Shown one piece after another: positions 12,442 to 23,483 of a DNA stretch of 64,000 nucleotides. The notes beneath the pieces are model-generated. The model was not told the DNA's origin. It saw only the letters and a list, made by a program, of their open reading frames with translations, and searched no databases. Position 1 is the stretch's first letter, and each line of letters starts with the position of its first letter. The position numbers and the translations under genes are program-made. Source of the DNA: Filosporella fistucella (Eukaryota > Ascomycota > Leotiomycetes > Helotiales); contig JAQJZZ010000008.1 in assembly GCA_030077755.1 (NCBI GenBank), forward strand, positions 2,976,001-3,040,000, read 5' to 3'.

Positions 12442-14635
12442 ATTGATGTGTGTTATATTCGATCCTACTGTCCAATGCGTTGTGCAATTGCTTCCACTGC
12501 AGGGAAGAAATGTTTGTGCCGATTCGTCTGCGGGTGTAGATATCTGCCACCGTCTGCGAGCAAACCTTTCTTCGGTCTGCAAATTCGTAGATGTGATTGA
12601 GATGTAGACGACAACAATTGAATGACACGTCCAAGGTCGAAGTCTGCGAGCTCAACAGATGGTGATCCGGGGGTTGGTGGGGAGTTACAGGAATGTCATT
12701 GACATCGAGACTCACGATCGTCGTTGTCTGGTATGTCGAAATCGGGAGAGATCCTGCTGATTAGATAGTGGTTGTCGTTGATCTGACCCTGTGTGAAGAT
12801 AGGACATACGAAAGGTTGGGAGAAGACCTTTCGAAGTGCAATGCTTCACTTGGGGATAGAGAGGAGGTGAGGAGAGGGAGAGGGGAGGTTGGAGGTGGGA
12901 GAGAGGTGAAGATAAAAGAGACCAGAGCAAAGCTGAGAGTCGGGACTTGGTACGGTTTTGGTGGTTGCCCTTTGCTGGGGTGTGAAGTGAGTATGTGGGT
13001 GGGCGGTTGATGTGGATGTGATGGAGGATTGATTGACTGGGTTGAGGATGCGATGTGGAGCGGCTCGAAGGCCATAGACCTTGACCTTGCGAATTGATGG
13101 TTGCTGGTACGCAGCAAGGTAGACAGACTACTACTGTGGGTAGTGAGAAGCCAGATGATGGGAAGGGTTAGGTGGTGAGCGCCGTATTTTCAACTTTGAG
13201 TGTTGCCGGGTCGATTTCTTGGTGGTTTGGTCGCATCTGCCCGGACTTTTTTAGTGTGATGCACTGGCGGGGGTTTGCCTGGGAAAGGAAGTGGAGGAAC
13301 ACTCTTCACAAATTCACACAACTTCACACTTATTCACGACTGAACAATTTTATATCACATCATATATATTCACATTTGTCGTGTGGGCTTTGCATTGTGT
13401 GTATCTGCGGATTGTTGGTGGCAATGTTTATCTTTGTTTCTTGCAACAATACTGATATACTATTTCCTCAATCTGATCACCAGTCTATCTTCCTATTTCT
13501 CTCCCTTCTGACTCTCCTCTATCCTCCCTCTCGAAAATATATAAGCTCACCAATCTCACCTCACTCCCTCCCTGGCGAGCATGGCTTCTCACACAGCTGA
13601 GAAGTCTCTGTAACCCTTCGAAAAAAGCAAACCCTATTCCTTCCCTGATATGACCCAAACCTGGCTCCTTTACCGACCGATACAAGGACGTTGGCTAGGA
13701 TTCAACGCATTGATTCTCCTCGTTAGAGCTGACTGGTGAACGAGCTCGGAGGATTTCACTGCTTAGATGATTATGAACCAGGTGCATGCTGATATAGAGG
13801 TTCATGAACGGAGAGAGTCTGTGAGCGCATTTTATCCGGTGTGCAGTGCACAGCCAACGTCGCAGATGAAGTGATGAGATGATGGATGTGGAGAGTTGCA
13901 CCGTTTGAACTTTGAATATTGGCTATGGTGATAGTGACAGGAGTGCATCGAGGTTTGCTGATGTTGTGCCGGGTTCAAAAATTCAGAGTCAGATTGCGTT
14001 CACTACTTTGCACACTGCCGTTCCTGTCGTGCATGGAGATGCTTGACAAAATGCCAGATGGCACAATTCTTGAATGATCCGCCCTGGGTTCAGAGTCTTC
14101 ACTCTGATCTTTCCTCATTCATCTCGATTTCTGCTTCAGAATCTGATCTTCGTCTTTGGAAACAATCTTATTTCTCTTCATACGTATACTTTTCCAATCT
14201 TATCCCCTCAATTCCCAAGCATCAACCTCCCCGAAGCTGCCCCTCCACAAATCCTCCTAGCTCCCCTCAGCTCTGCTTGGGTTACGCGATGTAAATATTT
14301 ACAAACGCGTCTCGCTGAAAGGATTGCATCATCAGGCCTGAAATCTTCAACACCGCATTATCAAAAATACAGGATTCACTTTATCCGCTTGTCGTCCCAT
14401 TCCGAGACACAATGTCATAACCTGTATTTCTTTCCTTTCAATTGCCCAATAGTATCACCAAAACCCACTCCTGATCCATCAGCGAGTCGCCGAGAGTTCA
14501 AAGGTAATACTCGGTAACTCAATTGCAGGCTAAGAGCGGGGATGTTCTCACGTAAGGGGAGCTTGGTTTGGTGGACAAGCGCACACAAGCAAGGAAGGGC
14601 TTGAATCTTCAACACACCATCAGCGGCTACGGCTC
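12442..14635. promoter_or_regulatory. Cdc25 upstream region, no other supported gene
   Basis: Probable promoter and 5' leader of the minus-strand phosphatase gene. A purine-rich (GA) block spans about 12855-12912 and a CT-rich block about 13480-13575. Open frames here (for example 13172-13600 plus, 12761-13117 minus) have low-complexity composition dictated by those blocks and no domain, so they are not called. Confidence 0.4.
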
Positions 14636-14637
14636 TA

Positions 14638-14771
14638 CGGAGGTGCTGGGGGTAAGTTTTGTCTCACCGCCTTACGGCAGAACGTTCTGCCACCAATTAA
14701 ATTGCTTACTCCCATATAAATGTTTGTACCGCCACAAGGCGGTGAGACAAAACTTACCCCCAGCACCTCCG
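14638..14771. mobile_element. MITE with 36-bp perfect terminal inverted repeats
   Basis: The left end (14638-14673) begins CGGAGGTGCTGGGGGTAAG and is an exact inverted copy of the right end (14736-14771) over 36 bp. TA flanks both sides (14636-14637, 14772-14773), as expected for a TA target duplication of Tc1/mariner/pogo-type elements. Total length is 134 bp with no coding capacity, so it is non-autonomous. The interior holds a perfect 16-bp palindrome, GGCAGAACGTTCTGCC (14676-14691). Exact identity of the ends argues for recent insertion. The transposase family is inferred from TA and size only. Confidence 0.85.
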
Positions 14772-14773
14772 TA

Positions 14774-17700
14774 ATTAACGATGAACGAGGAGTTCTCCGT
14801 AGCGATCCCGATTCTTGGAGCCGACGAAGGCAAAGTTGATGATTTCATCTGCACGTAAATAGAATATGATCACGATGATATCGAAGAATATTGGATCGTA
14901 ACCGCCCAGCTGCTGTTTGCCGTTGGACGGAAAGGTAAGGTACGGGAAATACGCTTGCATACATACATGCAGCAATCCAAGTCCAAATATTTGGAAAACG
15001 CGGTGAGCGTGTCCAGGCCAACGGGTCTCAGAAGAAGGCTGACCAGCCGACAACTGAGCGACTCTTATCGGAAATGCCGGGGCCAGGAGGAGAACCAGCT
15101 CGCAGCAACGATGAGTTTACAAGGCTAAAGCAGCCAATCTGCAGCTTCAGACAGACCAAGTCTCAGAAATCAGCTCAGCCTCAATTGTTCATATCATTGT
15201 CAGCAAGGTCAGCGTCGGAAGCAAGCAACGCATGTTCACGTTCATGTTCATATCCTGATCAGATGATGATCACGATTATGTTTCTCGTTGTCAAACACTG
15301 TTTTGCCAAGGGTAAGGAGAGACATATGGTTTAGAGCAATTTGAAGCATGGAAGAATTGGAGAGAAGATTGTGAGACTGATGCACTTCTTTAGACTTTGT
15401 CTTGGTCGGAGATATGACAGCTGTCAAACCTGCAATAATTGAATTGGTATCCAGATTTACACACGGTACGGTACAAGGGAGAAGAAGCCAGCCAGGAACA
15501 AATCCTAGCTTCAGTTTCCCTTCCCTCCCATGCTTCAGTTCTGCCTCTTCCTAAAGAGGTAAACAGCTCTCCCTCATCTTCCTCCGTCTCCCCATCGAGC
15601 ATCGACAAGCATCTGAACCGGGCGGTGTTCTGACAGTCTGTTCTCCGACAAGCGACTTTCCTCCTGTTGATCCTGATTACCCACATAGGTATAGACAGTA
15701 CGGAGAGTCACGGAATCTCAAATTTGACCAAACCCTCGACTCAAGTGGTCGTATCGCCCTATGAAACGCGCTCACCAGGATAAGTACAAGGTGTAATATG
15801 GAATATGACTGGCTGCATCGGTAACTTGGTGGTAGGGAGTAGTCAAGGTCGCTCCAGCCTTGATCACCATCCAGTCCGCCAAAACAACCAGACCAGGCCA
15901 TCACCTAATCCGGACCAAGACTACGGATACAGAATTTATGCTTGCACAACCAACCTAACAATCAAGAAACTCCACCTCCACGACCTTCACCCACACCCAC
16001 GACTCGACCTTTTCGATCCTCCTTCAGATCTCGATGAAGCTATCTCCATCTGACATCATCGTCTGAATTAGCAGTTTCAACAGATCAAGAAATAGCTGCT
16101 CGTCATCTGCAGATTCTGCACGCGTATCATCATGAAATTGTTTGTTTACATTCACTTCTCCACGCGACAAAATTGCACAAACAAGGAAATCCTCACAATC
16201 TTCACAATTACCTAACAACCCGTCAATCCAAATCCAGTATCTCATCACGACCACGTCACGAAGCTTTTCTATTTTCTAACTCTATGAAATTAAAAGGCAC
16301 CAGAAAAAGGAAAGGAAGAGCGCCTAAGTCGTTTGCAGAGGCGTTCCGATAACGCATCCAGCTTGCCACTTTTTTCTGTTTTCAAGACCGTGCAAGCCAT
16401 CACTTTCCCTCAAACATCTCATGGACCAATTAGCCAGCTGGAACATCAAACGCCGAATTGACTTCGCCTTCGCCCTACGACTCGTGACCCCGCTGATAGC
16501 CCTGACGGCTGATGCAAATAGATGCAAGCAAGATTTGTGCCGAGCTTCTACAGTATGCTTTTGCTACTCGCCACTGTGCATGCATGTCATGTTCAGCAGC
16601 AAGGAGCAGCAAGCTTCATGGCGTGCATTTGCAAGTTTGAGCTAGACGGCTATGACGGGAAAAGAGAAGCTTGCTAGAATGAATGATGAATCTGATGAAT
16701 CTGAGCAGAGCAAGTTTGAACTCTCCCTTTAAACGCGGGCAAAGAACGTGTCAATGCCAAGAGTAAACAAAACAGATGTCTCACTACTCACGAAATCACG
16801 TTCTAGTCCTTATCAGCAGTCCATCTCGTGACACCTAAGAATGCCAAACCGTAATCTTTCCTCCCGGCCTAAAGCTTTCGAATGGCGAACTTCCATTCCT
16901 TCTAGATACACTACACCATACCTACCCGTCCAACGTAGATTCCCGTCATTCCAGGAGATCTCCGAACGGGAGATGGGCGACTCGGGGTATGTTCATTCCA
17001 TTTTTTCTTCACTCGGCTCAGTCTTTTTCAGCTCAGGTTTCCCTTCATCACTCCGTCACTGTCACCGAGTACAGAATCACGAAGCTATTTGCTTCTATCC
17101 AGAGCAACGGTTGCTAGGTTCCACTTTCTCACCCGGCTCGCTGCAATGCAATGCAGCAGCTGTCATGCACAGTCACATCGGCAGCAGCGAGCTCTGCACT
17201 CCACCGTTTCGCAGCCTGCCTTGTCTTGTCCACTTTCTGTCTGACTTTGAAAATCCGAGTCCGAATCTATAATTGAAGCCGTTCTTACTCAGCAAGCCGT
17301 AGCACCACCCTCCATCACAGCGAGGAAAGTAAAAAATTGCCACCCGTCTCCACAGGTCTCGAACCCTGCATAAGGTACTCTTTCGCATAATTCTTCCCCG
17401 CCAAAACCGGGCCTGCTGATGGAGAGAGCGGTTTGGAGGCTCAGCAGCACAGGCAGTGGCATAAACGAAGAAAGACAGCTTCAAACATCCGTGAGAAACA
17501 TCCCCAGGTTTACTTCCTTCCTTTCCTGGGTACTGGATGGTATCACTGGTCTGGCTGAACCGAGTACTCCACTGATAGCTATGCCGACACCTATTAAATC
17601 TTTGCTTGGAAAAGGATGAAACAGCTTGGGTTGAGTGAGAGTGAGTCCACTAGATTTTAGATATGGTTGCGAGGATTTTGGGGATTACTTTATCGTGTGA

Positions 17701-18699
17701 TTTGCTTGGTAAGATTTATGCATTCTGATCTTTTCCCTTCCTGCTACTCCTCTTTCTGGGAATTAATCAAGTCTCCCCGCTCATCCGTCAAACGACAAGA
17801 CTCTTTGCATTTCCCCGCCTGATACATTTTTGCCATGCTATACCAACCTCTACCAATCATCAATTTCTGATGCTCATCCCTCCTTCAACGCAGGCTGTCG
17901 CAAGTACTCCATACCTTCACAAAAACACTTTTCGTCATCATGAAAGCCACGGAGGTGCCCCCGTAAATCTATGGCCACAATTCTCACCTAACCCCGAGAC
18001 AGTGGGACAAAACCAGGGAACAGCCGAAACGTCGGAAAGTTAACTCGAGGCTCGAGATTTTTTAACTCTCGAACTGATGCAAAGTCTATCAGTTGCTACG
18101 GATCTGGCATGTTACTATTCGTATTCATTCCGGGTTCTTCTTCCTTCTCCTCTTTTTTTTCTTTCTTTGCATGTGGTTACTCATAAGTGGCGTTTGAAAT
18201 TTTCATTTTCTGTCTCTTTTGTATGGAGCCCCATTCGGTTCACAAATTCTGGAAACAAAATAAGGTTCTGGTCAGTGACGAGCGAGACTTTTTGTATCTT
18301 CTTTTTCTTCATATCGTTCATGCTTTAGACATGCATATGCATAATATCTCCAACATTATTCCTTGTTCTGTTAGTGAATGGAATGTACCGGCATAAGAAT
18401 GCATGCACTTCTTTTCTGCATATTTCTTCTAGAAGGTTTTGTGGAGTTTGATGTGGAGTTGGTCCCTTTTTCATGTGGGTTATGTGAGCGGTGTCGAGTT
18501 TTTCTAGGTCTCTGAGAAGGGAGGTGGAGATTTTTCCGCTCCTCGGGCAGCTTATATATATGCCGGGTCAGTGACGACTGAAAATCTGCTCCTTCCTCCT
18601 CCGCTTCTTTCTTGCTTGTTACCTAAAAAGCCCCTCGGCATCAAGCTGTACTATGCAGTTCTACAAGTGCAGTTGTATGCATACACTTTCGCAGTCTAT
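14774..18699. other. Intergenic, no supported gene
   Basis: Nearly 4 kb of ordinary-composition sequence. Open frames (15074-15334, 15390-15686, 16421-16645, 16841-17272, 17173-17484) overlap each other on both strands, show no domains and no convincing splice partners. A minus-strand GGTTCGAGACC box near 17361 resembles a tRNA B box, but no matching acceptor stem or A box could be folded. I see nothing else. Confidence 0.4.
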
Positions 18700-20660
18700 A
18701 AATTGCTCTCGCCGTGATTGATTCGGAGATCAATTTGAGATACTCTTCTCCCCTGCCGGAGAATAGTAAAGATGACTATTCTCCTTGTCAATCCTATTAT
18801 TCATACATAATCAAGTTCCCGCTTACTTTGGGGTATACTACTGATACTTTAAAACTCCTAATCAAATAAAGATAAGCTTTTATACTAATGTTTAAGTATT
18901 CTCTAAAGGGGGAAGTAAATATCACGGTAATCTTCACCGTCTCCTCACACCCCGCTAAGTAGGGATTTCTGTAACGGGTATATCATTATTTTCCTCTATA
19001 TCATTTCGGATCTCGAATTTTGTTCTAAATAATAAAAGGACAAATAGAGCCATAGTTATGTTTTGATATGTATTACTCTTTTAAAAACCGATAAGATAAA
19101 GTAGCCCTTTAATTAGGATAATGAAGTCTGTTGCCTATAAGGAAAGAAGAAAGATTGCAAGTAAAATTCAGCTTCTCTAAATCGTTCAAGTAACTACACC
19201 TTCCTTTTCTCCTTCCCTTCCTTTCCCCTTTCCTTCTCACTTTCCTGTCTACCCTCCTCCTTCTTCCCCTAAAATATAGCTAGAGTGAGAGCAAGAACAA
19301 GAAAGAGCAATTGTGAAAAGAGGGGTATATAAACCCCCTTCTTTACGCCTAAACATTTTTCTTTAACAAACAAATATGGAGAAGTCTATTGAATGGTTAG
19401 GCGCGGTGAGTGGTTAGACTTGTAGGTAAAGAGGGGAGATTTGGAGAGAAATTGGGAGGAGAAATTGGGGGTAAAAATATTCTATAAGTTTATATCCTTC
19501 GTCTTTAGTAGACAATCTTGGATACATACTGGCTTGCTATTTACAGCGGTTAATTAGTTATACTTATAGATATAGAGCATTGTGGACAGGATATCTTGAA
19601 GCACAGTAGCATTGAAGGTCACGTAGAATAATAGGACTGACACTATGGAGGTATCTCTTATTCTATACAGAGAATCTAAGGTCCTCTCGCTTTTTATTAT
19701 TCATGTTAAACATTTTGCTTCCCAAATCCTACTTGGGTTGAACGTGCAATATTGATGACAACACTTCAACTTCTAAGCATTACCAATACAGTGTGCAGGT
19801 CTCTTTTGGTTGCAGAAGTTCTCTTTAATATTTAAGCCTTGAATTAGATTTTAGAGGTTCCCTTTCCTCAGGTAGATCGAGAACTTTTGAAATGCGATAA
19901 TAATATCGTTAGGCTTAGATTATGATTTTTGGTGATGTATATGTAGGACATTGGGTATGGTATATATTCACACCATATTCGATTTTTGATTTACTCTCCT
20001 TTATATCAGGCCTCGACATAGATTTGTGATGTCGTCCTTTGTCACAGACCTAGAACTTTCAAATTGATACAAGTGAGGAAAACCGTTAAGTCTCGTAATT
20101 CAGAGTGGGAGGAGTAAGAGGTTTGTCAAAGTAAACGCATTTGGAAATCGGAAACATATAAAAGCTGCAAAAGCTAACTATGAGTTTAGGCTCATCTCAT
20201 GTTTCTAATACAACTCAATCCGTGAAATGAAATCGAGGAATATTACCCCTGAAAACTCATGTGACATGTCTCAATATTAGACTTCTACTCCAATTTTGGA
20301 TGTCCCGTATTAGCTGATCATCGAATCTTTATGCAGCGAGAGATACTCCAGATCTAGACGTCAGGCTAATAGAACTAGTAGAAATACCTGCTCCTGCAAT
20401 CAAGCCTTGAGAACGCCTTTAGGCTCCAGTATAAAAGTTCGCCGTTTTTGGCTCCCGCCGCATGGCCAAGATGTCACACCAATATCTCAGTTGATGATTA
20501 ATGTGTCTTGCACGTAGGTAAAGAGTTTGGCAATTTTGAATGATACAGTATGATCAGAGGATGTCGAAAACCCTTTCGGGGATTTTTCTTTTTTACATCA
20601 GTCGCTGAGTTATTCATGGATTATGAACTGCATTTCACTCAATTGCTTTGCCTCGTTGAA
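18700..20660. other. A+T-rich block, possible decayed repeat
   Basis: The base composition drops clearly compared with both flanks, with many TA-rich runs and no open frame reaching 60 codons. A polypyrimidine run lies at about 19200-19270. This fits a repeat-induced-point-mutation-degraded transposon relic or an A+T-rich isochore segment. No terminal repeats were recognised, so the origin is inference only. Confidence 0.4.
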
Positions 20661-20739
20661 TCATATATAACATTCCTGTAAGAGTCTTCCATATGCTCCT
20701 TAATTCTCATGTCCCAAGTTCCATCATACACAATTCTCC

Positions 20740-21600
20740 CCCTCAGACCCAAGTTTCCACTTCCAACTCCTCCGCATCCTCTCCCCTCGCTCGCTACCAC
20801 GGCTCCGACATCCCTGAAGTCCTTTAAGCAGCCTCTCTTATCACACCCTCCTCCTTTCCTTCCTTCTCATCTACCTTTCACCTCCTCGCAAAACATATTC
20901 ACAACCAAGCTTTATCCATCAATGCCTCTAAACACCCCATCTCAGCACGCGATGCTTTCTTCAGAGAATCTTCTTATTACCGAGTCGCTGATTTCTATGT
21001 CCACGGGGATTCTTCTAACCCTCTGATAACAGAACTATGGAATAATCAAAGAAATTCTTTTGATAGAGCTATTATATTCTACGCTGCTACTCTCACCCCA
21101 AGAGAAAAAAGACCAACGTTGGTGATGGGAAGTGGCGTTGATGGCTCACACGAAGAACTTTTACATCTCCATGGATTCGCTGCACTAGAAAGAGGTTATA
21201 AAGTCCTCACATATGAGGGACCAGATCAATGTTCTGTTATTCGTGACCAAAAGAAAGGATTTATCGTGGAATGGGAGAAAGTCGTTACTCCAGTAGTCGA
21301 CTAGCGCTTTCCTTCGATATAGATGATTCTGAAAAGATAGACTTGCTAGGGTTGAGTATGGGTGGATTTCTAGCTGTATGAGCAGCTGCTTTTGAACACA
21401 GACTTAAAGCTGTGATTGCCATCGACGGGGTGTATGATTTCACCTTGGCGGTGGAGAAAATACTTCCTCTTGAAAGACAATAAGGAGGAGAAAATCCAGG
21501 CGATATGGGAAGAGATGCAGAGAAGTGAGCTGCCAAGTTCGATGAGATGGGCTGTGGAACACGGGCTATGGAACACGGGCTATGGAACACGGGCTATGGG
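20740..21600 (+). pseudogene. Alpha/beta hydrolase pseudogene (FrsA/Ayg1-like)
   Basis: Conceptual translation in shifting frames matches a fungal alpha/beta-hydrolase of the FrsA/Ayg1 type: FHFQLLRILS, then RYHGSDIPEVL, then KHPISARDAFFR, then LERGYKVLTYEGPDQ and WEKVVTPVVD, then the nucleophile elbow GLSMGG and AAAFEHRLKAVIAIDGVYDF. It is broken by in-frame stops at 20825-20827, 21302-21304, 21379-21381 and 21481-21483, by frameshifts near 20790 and between 21304 and 21349, and by an apparent internal deletion before the strand leading to GSGVDGS. The C-terminal third with the rest of the catalytic triad is missing or unrecognisable. Decay by point changes and small indels, rather than one event, suggests an old loss of function. 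Confidence 0.85.
21551..21600. repeat. 14-bp tandem repeat, 3.5 copies
   Basis: The unit GCTATGGAACACGG repeats at 21551, 21565 and 21579, with a partial copy from 21593. The first copy differs by one base (GCTGTGG). It lies at the decayed 3' end of the hydrolase pseudogene, so it probably arose by slippage after constraint was lost. Confidence 0.9.
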
Positions 21601-22223
21601 CGTTTAATAATACTTCTGTTCTTAAATTTGTGGAGAGCGCGGGAATGAAAATATAGATTTCGGGTGACAGGTTGCAGTGTAAAGTGTGGATTGGGGAGGC
21701 TGGTGAGGATCAATTCTTTGGTAGACAATCGAAGGTGGTGAAGAAATGTTGGGGGACAAAGAAGTGTTGGTTAGATTTGGTAGGGAGCATGCAGCGGAAA
21801 GTCGTTGTCATTTAGGTGCAGGGGGGTAGTATTGAATCAGAGGGTGATGGATTGGTTTGGGGAAGTTATTGAGGGGTGAATATTGGCGTGGAAAGAAGTC
21901 TGGGGCCCACGTTATTAATCGGAGGTTGAAGTTATGTTGTTCTTGCTCTCATCATGAACTTGAATGTGGTTAAGAATGAATTAGTACCACTTCACAAGAA
22001 ACTCCAAAACTCCATAAAAATGCCATGATCTTTCAAGAAACATTGGCGCTACAGCACATGTGCCCAGCAAAAGCTCGACAAGCATCCACAGAGATTTCCC
22101 AGACGCCAAAATCACAAGCACAGCACGTCTTTACCTCCATCTCTACCCGATTTTCCTTCCTTCACACGATTATCCTCCCCCCCCCTCTTTCCCAACTGTC
22201 CCCACGCTATCCTTCACCACTTA
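21601..22223. other. Short intergenic region
   Basis: It lies between the hydrolase pseudogene and the 3' end of the zinc-finger gene. It should contain remnants of the pseudogene's lost 3' end and the zinc-finger gene's 3' UTR. No recognisable signal or gene; frames at 22025-22300 are antisense shadows or random. Confidence 0.4.
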
Positions 22224-23483
22224 TCACAATCCATGTACCCCTCTCAGATGCTGGCTCAAATGATCACTTCTCACGAAACCTGCTCCATTTAAGCCTCTAG
22301 CACATCCATTTACATGACAGAGGTGATTTTGAAGTCCTAGATGAATCTTCTTATGGCGATTCAATTCGGCGAGACGATGATATGAGCGATTGCAGGTGGG
22401 ATGAGGGCAATTATGTGTGCGTGAAAGGCTGTGAACGTTAGATGAAAGCTTGTAGTGGTAGAGTGAAGGTATGTACCGAGAGGAAGGAGTAGAGCTAGCG
22501 CTGGTAGCACGAGATGCTTGGCGGTATGATCTTCTGGTATGTCTGCGATGGACGTCAGTTTGTAGGCAGTTGGATGGAGGTGGATCATTTACCTGCGGCG
22601 AAGAGCAATGGCAGCTTGGCTCATGTGTGCTGATGCTGTTGAACTTGACGAGTTTGAGGAGGATCTTGTCATAGAGTCTGGCGTGGAGACTGATTCGATG
22701 TTCATGAGGAAGGAAACCTCAGGCGGCATTTGTTGAGATAAGGATGCTGGAAAATTGGCTTGGTAGTTGAGTTGAGATTCATCCGAATCATGGAAAGGTG
22801 GCAGAACGCTTGTAACGTCGTTGTGTGGTAAAATTGGAAAACTACATTGATATGTCAGGACGTACAACCAGTGTTGAAAATAGAGAGCCTACATGTGATT
22901 GGAATAGGCAATCGCATCTTGGAAAAGATCGAAATCATTTGATAGCGCAACACCCAAGTAGGATCCATCGCTTGAGTTCGAGAAATTTCCCGACGGGAAG
23001 TTGAAATGAAAATTTGCATCGAAAGAGGTCGGAAAATTTGGCTGCAGAGACGAGGCGGAGGATGTACAGTTGAATGAATTGGATGCAGTCGAGAAGCCGT
23101 TGGGTTCACCGAGATGATGAAGACGACTCTGCATTGCAGTGTTGAGGGACGGCATTGACATGATACTTCCACCGGGCGAGAAGAGGGAGTCGAAAATCCC
23201 ATTATGCAAAGCTTCATCGCCCATTCCTACTACCCCTCCTACTACACTTCTGATTCTATCTTGACCACCTATATCATTCCATCCGACTGTTGTCAGAGGT
23301 CCAACAGGGGTAACTTGAAACTCACTTTGAGAATATCTCACTTCCAACTCTTCATCCCCAAGTTCAGCAAGTGAGATATCTCCCTCTGCAGTGAAGTTAT
23401 TGCAGAACGCTTGCAGCCTATCGTGCAGCGTTCCAAAACGTCGAACCAGGTAAAGGGGTCAAAGCATCAGAAAGTGGAGGCAT
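22224..23483 (-). CDS. C2H2 zinc-finger regulator, 5' end frameshifted or mis-spliced
   Basis: Likely DNA-binding transcription factor. Reliable exons are 22893 and upstream, 22841-22593 and 22542-22224, with 51- and 50-bp introns; from the internal Met at 23224 they encode 299 residues. Two C-terminal fingers are visible: C-P-H-P-T-C with X12 then H-X3-H (canonical), followed by C-H-V-N-G-C with a longer, atypical spacing to its histidines. Upstream, residues are Ser/Phe/Asn-rich, like an activation region. Coding-like sequence continues 5' of 23224 (RLQAFCNNFTAEGDISLAEL) and seems to begin at the ATG at 23483, but a TAG at 23420-23418 and a one-base frame change separate the two. So this is an assembly error, an unrecognised intron, or early pseudogenisation. 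Target genes are unknown. Confidence 0.65.

Noticed and set aside
16841..17272. 143-codon open frame
   Set aside because: No recognisable domain, and another open frame overlaps it on the opposite strand.
17300..17400. tRNA-like B box (GGTTCGAGACC on minus strand)
   Set aside because: The T stem needs an 8-base loop, and no acceptor stem or A box pairs with it.
17953..18010. Possible second copy of the MITE end (CGGAGGTGC)
   Set aside because: Only the first nine bases match, and no inverted partner was found nearby.
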